A stretch of DNA of 52,668 nt from Cerioporus squamosus (taxonomy: Eukaryota; Basidiomycota; Agaricomycetes; Polyporales; Polyporaceae): positions 1 to 52,668 of the forward strand of contig JABYQS010000224.1 of assembly GCA_022592435.1 (NCBI GenBank), written 5' to 3'. The position numbers were made by a program, and so were the translations under genes. The notes beneath the pieces are model-generated. The model worked only from the letters and a program-made list of their open reading frames with translations, was not told where the DNA came from and made no database searches. The stretch's first letter is position 1, and each line of letters opens with the position of its first letter. Below are positions 35,446 to 44,711 of this stretch, one piece after another.

Positions 35446-35502
35446 ACGCGTACGAACTGCAGCCACAGACAAGACGGACGCGTTTGAGCGCCCATGACGC
35501 GT
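35446..35502. promoter_or_regulatory. Cluster of three MluI cell-cycle boxes upstream of CSE1
   Basis: ACGCGT is at 35446-35451, 35478-35483 and 35497-35502, 25-81 bases before the CSE1 start codon. The arrangement copies the one upstream of Pol eta. MBF-type regulation is inferred from the motif only. Confidence 0.65.
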
Positions 35503-35514
35503 GCTTTTTCCCAC

Positions 35515-35520
35515 CACGTG
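35515..35520. promoter_or_regulatory. CACGTG E-box upstream of CSE1
   Basis: A perfect CACGTG 94 bases before the CSE1 start codon, next to the ACGCGT cluster. In fungi this site binds bHLH factors such as Cbf1; role here is inferred. Confidence 0.4.
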
Positions 35521-35797
35521 CCCATCTGATGGCGCTATCTGCCACGCCCGACGCGGCGGCAATTTCCTGATTAGTCGCCCTCACCCAGCCTCACTCTTGT
35601 CGAATCCTGTCAGATCTCTCACCACGACTCCTATGAGACTCGAAAGAACGCACGGCTTTCGTACGCTGGCCTCCCGTAAGATCAGCGCGCACTTGAAGCG
35701 TGCTGAGGGCGTGCTGCTGGGCGGGCGGAGGGCGGCGGATATATCCCAGCCTCCTGGATTTGAACCCGTCACACCGACTGCGTTTCACAGAAGAGCC

Positions 35798-35824
35798 GCG
35801 CTTACGGCCGCTTCCCGTAAGCGC
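35798..35824. repeat. Perfect hairpin, 10-base stem and 7-base loop
   Basis: GCGCTTACGG, loop CCGCTTC, CCGTAAGCGC. It lies between the D-like and T-like pieces of a possible class II tRNA relic. Confidence 0.6.
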
Positions 35825-36183
35825 AGCCGTCTTACTCCACTCAAAGGCCTAAGCCCGCCGTCTCTTCGGGGCCGAGTGCGAGTACCCTCCGGCAAGCTTG
35901 AGCCTGTGGTATGTACGTGTACATATACGACCTCGGCCTGCTACACTCGCTGACTGCAAACGTACAGGTTGCAGAGCCCGCGTGGAGAAGTCCGAATCGC
36001 AGTTTGTTACGAAACCACTGCACGCAGGCCGCTCTGCCCCCTATGCCGCCGCCCAAGAAGACGTAACGCAATATAGTGGCCGCGTTCTTTGATGCAATCC
36101 TAGCCGAGGCCGAGGCGCAGACTCACCCAACCGAAGCCCCGTCGCGAACTCTAATGAAGGGCGTTACAACCTCGCCGTCGTGC

Positions 36184-36190
36184 TATATAA
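36184..36190 (+). promoter_or_regulatory. TATA box of the hydrophobin gene
   Basis: TATATAA, 168 bases before the start codon, followed by CT-rich sequence up to the ATG, the usual layout of a strongly expressed basidiomycete gene. Confidence 0.55.
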
Positions 36191-36357
36191 TGCCGTACAC
36201 TCGCAAACCCGAGGCTCGCTTTCACCCCTCGGTCCTCCAAGCCTTACCTTTGACCCTTCCGGCCTCGCGCCCCCCGTCGCTCTTTTCCCCCAGTCACTCC
36301 TTACTTTCGGGCTCTCCGAACCAATCCCTTGCGGCCGCCGTCACTCAGTAGCCCACC

Positions 36358-37049
36358 ATGAAGTTCACCTACGCCGTCGCTGCTCTTGTCGCTGCTGCCG
36401 CCTCCGTCCAGGCCACCGAGACCAACGCCCACCGTATGGCTCGTGGTCTCCACCCCCTCCCTCCTCGTGACATTCGCGGTCTCCCTTCCCGTACCGATAG
36501 TAAGTTTCGCCGTGTTGCGTGTTGACATCTTCCATCCCCGCGTAACCCGCGCTCTCTGTTCCGCTGCGCGCAATTTTCTGGTCCATCCTAACCCCGTTCT
36601 GTCTCACGCTCATCTCCGTCTCTTCTCCTTCCGTTCTGTAGACGCGAAGCGGTCAACCCCATCTGGCACCCCTCCCCAGGGCAGTGGTAGCTGCACCACC
36701 GGTCCAGTCCACTGCTGCAACCAGGTCGAGAAGGCCAACAGCAGCGTCGTCAGCTTGATCCTCGGTCTCCTCGACATTGTCTTGGACCCCGATGTCCTCG
36801 TCGGCGTCCAGTGCTCACCCATCAGCGCTGTCGGTGTTGGCGGCAGCTCTTGGTACGTCTCAGCATCTCGGTATACCGGGAGCTATATTTACACGACATG
36901 ATTGATTCCATCAGCTCCGCCCACACCGTCTGCTGCGAGAACAACAGCCAGGGCGGCCTTATCTCTATCGGCTGCATCCCGAGTACGCTCTACTTCCCGC
37001 TCGTCACTAAGTCCACTGCTGACATCAAATCCTCGCAGTCTTCCTCTGA
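36358..37049 (+). CDS. Class I hydrophobin
   Basis: Small secreted protein that assembles into amphipathic films on hyphae and fruiting bodies. Four exons (36358-36499, 36642-36852, 36915-36982, 37039-37049) code 143 residues. The signal peptide is [19 protein letters not shown], followed by a spacer with a KR pair. The eight cysteines follow the class I spacing: C-X6-CC-X31-C-X12-C-X5-CC-X12-C, with [29 protein letters not shown] and GCIPIFL. The tail IPIFL is typical of the family. The final intron splits the last Ile codon, so the last exon has only eight coding bases and the stop; without that splice the frame would read on. A TATA box lies upstream and introns sit at the usual hydrophobin positions. 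Confidence 0.95.
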
Positions 37050-38942
37050 TCGCCTACTGCACCAGATAAAACTTAGACCCTTGCCGTACGACCCCGCAGT
37101 CGGGGAGGACTCCGCGCTAGCTTCATATACGTTTAATATCCTTCGGACTCTCGCCTCGCTCGGAATGTATTAGCTTCAATCGTTTCCCTCCTCTGCTTCC
37201 TCTGGCCCTTGGTTCCTCTGGGCATCGGTGTCTGTGGTTAAATGGGATCCCTGACGCGCTATACCCGAATAGGCTGTGTGTATATCCTCCACCTTGTATG
37301 TGCTGGAAAGGCCCGTGACTCGTCTGCGTCAGGAAGCTCTTTCGCATTATGCTCTAGGATAGCACAGGCCTTCGTCAATTCAAATACCGTGCGCTACTGG
37401 GACTAGCCCTGCGTTTGCACGTATGCAGCAAAAGTTACCGAGGCCCTCATTGTGAGTGTGCTCATAGTTAGTGAGGTGCATCGCTTCACGAGACCTCCGT
37501 TTCGTAGCCCGCTTCGGGATGCAGAGTTGGTGCAGATCAGGAAGGTTTAGCGCTGAGAGGCTTCTTGACCTTTCCCCACCAGGTTCTAGTGAGCTCTGCT
37601 GCGTCACTGTGAACGTCCGGCTCTCACGCCCTGGCTGCTCCAACTGTGTGCAGGATGGCGTCTGGATATGTCCCGCTGTCTTGTCGGCCTCACTAGTGCT
37701 GTCGTCCGGGTCCGGCAGCTTCAAGGTTGTCCAACGCGCCGGTGCAGATCCTCCTGGCGACGCCTACAACGTCAACCTCAAGCGGCGGTCCCGAGTTCGG
37801 AAGTTCCTCCTACACTCCCAGACACCCACAGGACCCTGACCTCCCCACACCGCCAGGGGGATCCGTGGGTGGCGTGAGGTGTGGTCTGCTCAGCACGAAC
37901 CGGCGCCGATCCTACAGCTTCGATCGCACTCCTCGCCCGCAGCTCGACTCCCATGGCCAGCCACTCATCGACGTCAGACTCTCAGAGGATGAAATAGACT
38001 CGTCGTGTGGTTGTGATTCTCAATGCGCAGCAGAGCTTGCGCTTACTATGATACTTATGTTCCCGGGACCAGGGCACGGGTACAAAGGCCGGTGATCAAC
38101 TCTGGGGTGGGAGTGATCTGCAAGACAGACTGCAAGACGCCGCTTGGCGACTGTTCGGTGCTGGCTTGATCAAGGCTCGAAGGAGAGCCTGAGGCCGGCG
38201 GTACTGCCGCTGGGCGTGCTCCTCGGACTGAGAAGTCCAGTCAACGGGCTGAAAACGGCACCTTCCCATTGCAGTCCTCCAACTTCAGGCCTTCAGGGTG
38301 CATGGCGCTCGAGATCTTCGGGAGGCTAGTGCTGCCGCCACGCGCACCGGTACTGTGTGCACCATGCCCAGGAACCAAGCACGTATATGGACACAGTTTA
38401 GCTCGCGCTCGGGTGGCAGTAGTGACGCATCCACAGATGAGGTGCGAGTCCACGCCACCTCTCGAGATGGTTCACAGGGACTCCAGGACGATCATTAAGG
38501 TATACTGACACCCACTCACAGGTCTGGGTTACCGGCGCCGCACATCCTCAACTTTCCAACTCGGAGGCGAGTGGCATGCACCTCAGGACCCGATATCCTC
38601 TTTCGTGCAAACGTAGACGGGACGAGCGAGGAAGCTTCTCGTTTATGTCGGGCATGCACCCGTACAGAATGTGGGCTATCGGGACCGTGCACGCAACCCG
38701 CGCCCGCGCCCGTGCGCGTCGCAGATGTGATCCTATGTGCGCATGCCATCGTGCGGGGCTTGGCCTCGGAAGCTATTCCTATTCTACTACCGGTGAGGGG
38801 TGCGGGAGAGGCGTATATATACTCTGGGGGTGGGGCGTTGGGGGTGGGAAGCTGCAGACCCACTGGCGGGTTCCCGCACTCGAGCCCTTCGACAGGAGGA
38901 TTGCTAACTAACTTCTCGCGAGCGAGAGGACAACAGGTCACC
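37050..38942. other. Intergenic, 1.9 kb, with an unplaced open frame
   Basis: No recognised gene. Plus-strand frames at 37471-37839 and 37727-38095 overlap; the second has a low-complexity Ser/Pro start and ends in a hydrophilic stretch (PQLDSHGQPLIDVRLSEDE) that looks protein-like, but no start, splice or family supports it. It may be a gene relic. The end of the region is the ALDH promoter. Confidence 0.35.
38814..38821 (+). promoter_or_regulatory. TATA box of the aldehyde dehydrogenase gene
   Basis: TATATATA, 129 bases before the start codon at 38943, in otherwise GC-rich sequence. Confidence 0.5.
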
Positions 38943-41580
38943 ATGATCAACTTTTCGTTCACCGATGGATTGTGAGTGTCGTCGGGCTTCGGCTCAATAC
39001 TGATACGTTTGCTGACTTCGGACTGCCCGGATTCCAAGTGCACACGTCATCGACGGCAGGAAGGTCACGTCTCCCACGACCAAGGGAGTCGTGGACCCGG
39101 CCACGGAGGACGTGTTCGCGCACGTACCGGTCGCGACGCGCGAGCAGCTCGAGGAGGCCGTCGACGCTGCCGAGCGCGCTTTCCCGGTGTGGAGGAGCAA
39201 GCCCTGGGAGGAGCGCCAGGAGGTGCTGAATGATATCGCGGCCTTGCTGGAGAGACACGCGACGGGGTTCATTGAGTTGCTCATGCGGGAGGTCGGGAAG
39301 GATCATATGAGCGCGTGAGCTTGGTCCTTTTCCAGCGTTGATCGATGTTCACTGATTTCGTGCCATAGGGCCTTCGAGCTGAGCATTGCTGTTCCTTGGT
39401 TGCGCGCTGTGGCAAAGCAGAGGCTTGAGGACGAAATTGTCCAGCAGGACGCGAACAGGGTCATCACGAATCGCTTTCGGCCGTACGGGGTGGTGAGTTC
39501 GTTCGAAACGTTGTCTGAGTCCTCGTGGTCCCTGAGCTCAAGCCTACGCTTCCCCCAGGTTGCCGGGATTACACCTTTCAAGTGAGCAACTTCTTCTGCG
39601 GGTAGACTCGACACTCACATAATGCGAAGCTTCCCTATCGTCCTCACCATAACCAAGATGGCGCAGGCCCTTCTGGCAGGCAACTGCATTGTCATCAAGG
39701 CCCCGCCCACGTCCCCATGCTCGGTCCTGAAGTTCATCGAGCTGTCACAGTCTGTCGTTCCCCCTGGCGTTCTCTCGGTCCTCTACGGAGGAACGGACTT
39801 GTACGTTTGCAACGCCCGCCATTTTGCTGTGAAGCTCCGCACTGACTCTAGTGCAGAGGCGAATGGATCGTCCGGCACCCGCGCATCGTGCGCATATCGT
39901 TGACGGGCTCGTCCGGGGTCGGGAAGGCGGTCATGCGCGAAGCCGCGAACGAGCTCAAGAGCCTCACGCTCGAGCTTGGCGGGAACGACCCCGCCATCGT
40001 CCTCGACGACGTGGATCCCAAGGAAATGGCGCAGTATGTACCCCCGCCGGTGCGTCGTGGGATGCGGAGAAGCTGATCTAAGTATCGGTCTGACAGACGC
40101 ATCATGCTCGGAGCGACGCACAATGCCGGGCAGACGTGCTTCAACATGAAGCGCATATATATCCACGACACCGTGTACGATGCGGTGCGCGACGAGCTGG
40201 TGGTGCTCGCCCAGATCACGAAGGTCGGAAATCCGTTTGATCCGACGGTGTCTATCGGCCCAGTGCAGAATCGAGGGCAGTACGAGCGGTTGAGGTTTGT
40301 GACTCGGCATTTCAGTCCGACCCACTCCTTTCGCCGGTCGGTTGCGCTGACACTGTGACTTCCGCAGGGGGCTCATTTGGGACTGCAAGGCGAAGGGCTA
40401 CAAGATTGCTTTTGAGAGCAAGGTTCCTGCGTCCGGGAGGGGATTTTACATCCCGTTGGTAATTGTCGACAACCCGCCGGACGAATCGAGGATCGTCCGC
40501 GAAGAACGTACGTCCTGCTGTGGCCATTTCGACGCATGGTCGGCTGGATGACCGCGGTGCTGTGCAGAATTCGGTCCTATCGTCCCGCTCATGCGATGGA
40601 GCGACGACGACGACGTAGTGCGGCGAGCGAGTGTGTGCTTCGCAGTGTTTCTGCTCCTCTTGACTGAGGGAGATTGGAATGCACAGATGACTCGGAGTAC
40701 GGTCTCGGCTCCTCGGTTTGGGGCCGAGACATCGAGCGGATGCAACGGATTGCTGACGAGCTAGATAACGGCATGGGTGAGTCCGTGTATCGCAGAGCTC
40801 GTCCATGGAGACACTAGTCGTCCTCAATTCTGATAGTTTAGTTTGAGTGTAGATGCTGGGTGGACGAAACAGGAAGGCCATGAGGTGATCGCACTGACGG
40901 GAACTGCATGTGCCTGGGGAGAAGTCTCGCTGTTTCTGACCCTATGCTGGGGTTGTGTGCGGCGGACTTCAAATCACCTTCTGCCCGTATCTGCATGAAT
41001 GTCCCGTATCCGCATGAAAGAGGGTCGTTTCACTCCCAGTAGACTTGACAGTACTGAGGGAGTCCTCTGAGGTATTTTCAGTCGCGAAATCGACGATACT
41101 CACTCACTGTAGAGTACTTGAGAGTATCCCCTCAGAGAACTCCGCCCATTGGCACCCAGAATAATGGAGTAATCTCGAGGAGGACCTGCCCGTGGCGTTT
41201 GATTGTCGGGTTCCCATCACCTCGTGTCCTTCCTTTTCCGTGCACTCAGAATCTGCGCTCAAACTAAACTATGAGAATTGAGGACGACTACTGAGAGAGT
41301 CTTGGCTGCTCTGCATAGTTTGGATCAACGAATGGGGGGTCGTCGGCGGAGACTTCGTAAGTGCAGTTTGTATGCTGTCGATCCAGATATTAACGGCTAT
41401 CACCTGCGCAGCCTTTGGGCGGTACGAAGGTCAGCCTATGATTTGCGCACACATTGTTTTGCGTGACCAATCGCTGATGTGCCATTTCTGCAGCACTCTG
41501 GAATGGGAGTCGAGAACTCGAAGCATGGTCTGGCGTCGTGGACTTATGTCCAGTCGTTCGTCTGCAACAACAAGTTTTGA
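38943..41580 (+). CDS. NAD(P)-dependent aldehyde dehydrogenase, with a MITE in one intron
   Basis: Oxidises aldehydes to acids; the sequence resembles the aryl/salicylaldehyde-type fungal ALDHs. It starts at 38943 (MINFSFTDG) and joins to AHVIDGRKVTSPTTKGVVDP, AVPWLRAVAKQRLED, FPIVLTITKMAQALLAGNC and VIKAPPTSPCS (the NAD-site Lys). Next are LTGSSGVGKAV, LELGGNDPAIV (catalytic Glu) and GQTCFNMKRIY (catalytic Cys). After FGPIVPLMRW and EYGLGSSVWGRD, the exon ends DNGM-G at 40776. The next intron (40777-41318) is 542 bases because it holds a 472-base element; its acceptor gives VWINEWGVVGGDF, then PLGGTK and HSGMGVENSKHGLASW, ending VCNNKF at 41580. All frames join, so the gene looks functional if the long intron is removed. 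Confidence 0.93.
40817..40857 (+). repeat. Left TIR of the intronic MITE
   Basis: Begins GTCGTCCTCAATTCTGAT; matched in reverse complement by 41247-41288. Confidence 0.8.
41247..41288 (-). repeat. Right TIR of the intronic MITE
   Basis: Reverse complement of the left end with about four substitutions, ending GAATTGAGGACGAC on plus. Confidence 0.8.
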
Positions 41581-42034
41581 GCGAATGCGATCAACACGTG
41601 TGCTTGTGTGTATGCTGTTGATCTATGTATTGATTTACTCGCCAGCAGTGCGTTTTATGCTCTCCGTCTTTCGGTGTGTATGGTGGTGGCCGGTCATCCC
41701 TGGACCCTGAGGTTGGTGGCGCACAGACTTGTATCTCGATCACTCTCGATAGGGCTAAGAATAGCAACGGAGTTGCCATTCCGGGAGCAATACGCTTCGG
41801 GAATATTCGGCCGTCTCCTCTGTTGCGCCGTGAAGGAGAGATGCCGAGGTGGCCGGGGGAGCCCCACTGGCGGGCCGAGGGGCAGCAGGAGGATCATCTG
41901 TGCGTACTGACGACACTGGCTGGCTGACTACGGCCCTTCCCATGCTGCCGTTCGCGTCGGCAGTCCACGCCGGTCATATACCCCACCACCCGCCTCTAGA
42001 CCCACGTCTCCCCGCTCACGACCCTCTGCACGAT
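41581..42034. other. Intergenic between ALDH and the second MFS gene
   Basis: 3' flank of ALDH and promoter of the MFS gene. An in-frame ATG at 41942 would extend the MFS N-terminus by 31 residues; the one at 42035 fits relatives better. Nothing else seen. Confidence 0.4.
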
Positions 42035-44389
42035 ATGAACGACACGGACAGTCCAACATCTTCCGACGTTCTCCCATCAGCGACCCCCACCGTGCACGAC
42101 GAGCCAGGGATCTCTAGCCCAGTCGACATCTCCGGGACGGAGCCCGGCAGCGATGTTGACAAGTCTCGGAACGAAAAGGCCGTCAAGGCCACCCAGGACG
42201 ACCGCGAGTCGTCGCCCTCGACCGACGACGGAGTGCTTGTAGTAGACTGGGAAGGGCCGGACGATCCTCAGAACCCAAAGAAGTGCGTGATCCCGTCCCT
42301 ATCCCTGATCCCAGCAGAAGCTCATCATTTGTGGGCGCAACCGCTCATGTTTTCGTCCCGTCGTACAGCTGGAGTTTGAGGAAGAAATGGGCTGCTACGC
42401 TCATTGTGTCCGCCTTCACCTTCATCAGCCCCGTCTCGTCCTCCATGATGGCTCCTGCAAGTGAGCAGATCGCACGCGAGTTTGGAATCACCAGCAGTAG
42501 TGTCATTGCGCTGCTAACATCCGTCTTTGTCGCCGCATATGGTGAGTTCAATTCATGACATCATCATGCGAGGTGTAAACACTCTAATGCTTCCATATCC
42601 AGCCTTTGGGCCGCTGCTTCTGGGACCTATGAGCGAACTGTTCGGTCGCTCTAGGGTGTTGCAGTTAGCGAACATGTGGTACTTAGGTGCGTCTTACGGC
42701 ACAGTGCGTATATGCTATATGCTATGAATTGACACGGTTCACTTCTTAGCATGGAACCTTGGTTGCGGCTTCGCTCAAAACGAGGGCCAGCTTATTGCCT
42801 TCAGATTCCTGGCTGGTCTCGGTGGAAGCGCGCCACTATCGGTACGTGACACCGTTGCGTCTGTCGGCGCGTGACTTAGAAGCTGCGTCAGAAGTGATGT
42901 ACTGACGGGAGCATTAGATAGGTGGTGGCGTGTTGGGTGATTTGTTCAGGCCAACAGAGAGAGGACAAGCCATCGCTATATACTCACTAGCACCCCTTCT
43001 CGGACCAGTCATTGGTCCAACGTGTGGTGCGTGGATCGCCGAAAAGTCCACCTGGCGCTGGGTGGTATGTCTTCCTCTCCTTCCTCTGATTCTTTCTAGC
43101 TGACGCGCTTGTTGCCAGTTTTGGTCCACCACTATTGTCGATGCATTTATCCAGTGCTTAGGTGTTATCTTCCTCAAAGAGAGTACGTGCTCACTCTGTG
43201 CGCTGCTACTCGGCCTTGGTATTGATTCTCCTTGTTTGCAGCATTCGCGCCCATTCTGTTGGAGCGTAAAGCCGCTCGGATTCGCAGTGGCATGGACCCC
43301 GAGAAGGGCCAATACCGTGAAGTTCGTACCGTGTTCGACGGCGCGGACAGACAGTCAGTATCACCATCGCATCCTCCGTTCAGCAGCGAACTCACCTATT
43401 CTCGCTTGCAGTTGGCAGACCATCGTTTCGAAAGCCCTTGTTCGTCCATTCGCACTATTCGTGCGAGAACCCATCGTCCAGCTTCTTGGCGTGTACATGG
43501 CGTTCATCTACGGCACTCTGTATCGTAAGTGGACCGTTCTCGGCAGCACACGATGTGGTAGCTGATCGATTCGTACTCAGTGTTCTTGACCACGATCCCC
43601 GCCATCTTCCAAGGCGTATACAAACAGCCAGTCGGCATCGCCGGTCTGCACTACTTCGCACTCGGAGTCGGTCTTACTGGCGCATCGCAAATCAACGCCC
43701 GCATGCTCGACAGGATTTACAAGTACTTCTCTGACAAGAACGGAGGCGTAGGAAAGCCTGAGTTCCGACTACGTGAGTACCTACGGTTCCGCCCTCGCTG
43801 TCACCGCACCCCACTGACATGACGGTGTTCTACAGCGTCTATGGTACCTGGAGCAGTATTCCTCCCCATTGGGTTGTTCATCACCGGCTGGACAGCCCGC
43901 GCGGACGTCCACTGGATAGCACCGGACATCGGCATCGCACTCGTCGGTGCAGGTACCATCCTGAACTTCCAGTCGATACAGACGTACGTCATCGATGCGT
44001 TCACCCTGCACGCTGCTTCTGGTACGTGACCTTTCCTGCCCCCTTCGATCGGGTGTACTGACAGAAATTGCCATAGCTCTCGCCGCAGTGACGTTCCTGC
44101 GCTCTCTGGCTGGGTTTGGCTTCCCGCTGTTTGCGCCTGCTATGTATAACGCCCTTGGGTACGGCAAGGGCGACACGATCCTCGCCTGCTTCGCTATCGC
44201 TGTTGGAATCCCTTCGTACGTGTTCCCCCGCTTCTGACTTGTTTCGTGGTGTGGGATGCTCACTTGTTTCTTGCGAACAGGCCATTCCTGCTCTGGAAGT
44301 ACGGCGAGCGCATACGGAACGCCAGCAGATATGCACGCCGCTCGGCTGCATCACATCAGCCCCAACAGCCTCCAGTGAAGGCGCAGTGA
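42035..44389 (+). CDS. DHA1-family MFS transporter (drug/polyamine:H+ antiporter type)
   Basis: Plasma-membrane proton antiporter with 12 helices. It starts at 42035 (MNDTDSPTSSDVLPS) with a Ser/Asp-rich cytoplasmic head ending VVDWEGPDDPQNPKN-W, the conserved entry to TM1. WAATLIVSAFTFISPVSSS is TM1; FGPLLLGPMSELFGRSRVL is motif A; FRFLAGLGGSAPLSIGGGVL and SLAPLLGPVIGPTCGAW are the TM4-TM5 segments (motif C, GPxxGP). After a central loop (ERKAARIRSGM), the second half has VREPIVQLLGVYMAFIYG, GLHYFALGVGLTG, PGAVFLPIGLFITGWTA and SLAGFGFPLFAPAMYNALG. It ends PPVKAQ at 44389. About ten introns, all small, with phases that agree. The nearest named relatives are Flu1/Tpo-like transporters; the substrate is unknown. 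Confidence 0.9.
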
Positions 44390-44711
44390 AAGGCTTGCCT
44401 ACCTGAGCACTATTTATCGGACACCTTTCCCATCTGACCCACGATCCATTCATGCCTCAGTACCTGCCTCCATGAGCATCCTCCTCGTCACGCTTTCGCA
44501 TATATCATCCCACATGCTATCGTCTAGCTCCACCATCGCATACACTAGTCAGACATATTGTACGCGCACCCTCATAATCTGCATCATAGAATCTCGCTGT
44601 GTAGTATTGCATGTTCATGATACCTCAGCACAATGACACAGTTCAGTCATCAATTGGCCAGAGGGGGCTTGGCTGCAAGTCGTCACGACACTTCTCTCTC
44701 ATCAGGCTGGC
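44390..44711. other. Intergenic between two convergent genes
   Basis: The MFS gene (plus) and the glycosidase-like gene (minus) end here. Nothing seen apart from shared 3' flank. Confidence 0.5.

Larger units (their letters stand above)
35521..36357. other. Intergenic between CSE1 and the hydrophobin
   Basis: Divergent promoter region. It holds a perfect hairpin at 35798-35824 (10-base arms, 7-base loop). Close to it on the minus strand are tRNA-like pieces: a GAGTGG...TAAG D-loop-like segment and GGGTTCAAATCC, a B-box-like segment near 35756-35768. A complete tRNA fold does not form. The hydrophobin TATA box is at 36184-36190. Confidence 0.45.
40817..41288. mobile_element. TA-flanked MITE (Tc1/mariner-type) inside an ALDH intron
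   Basis: 472 bp flanked by TA at 40815-40816 and 41289-41290. The ends are inverted repeats of about 41 bases (GTCGTCCTCAATTCT...AGTTTAGTTTGAG, with four mismatches). Inside are a second inverted pair (GGAGTCCTCTGAGG near 41059 and its partner near 41134) and a direct repeat, CCCGTATCYGCATGAA, near 40985 and 41003. No coding frame. Without the element and one TA the intron would be 68 bases, the local norm. Confidence 0.85.

Noticed and set aside
37471..38095. A protein gene downstream of the hydrophobin
   Set aside because: Overlapping frames, no supported start or splice sites, no family resemblance; kept only as a note in the intergenic entry.
40598..40690. Open frame SVCFAVFLLLLTEGDW as part of ALDH
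   Set aside because: It is an intron that happens to be open; removing it joins VVRRAN to DSEYGLGSSVWG, the conserved ALDH text.
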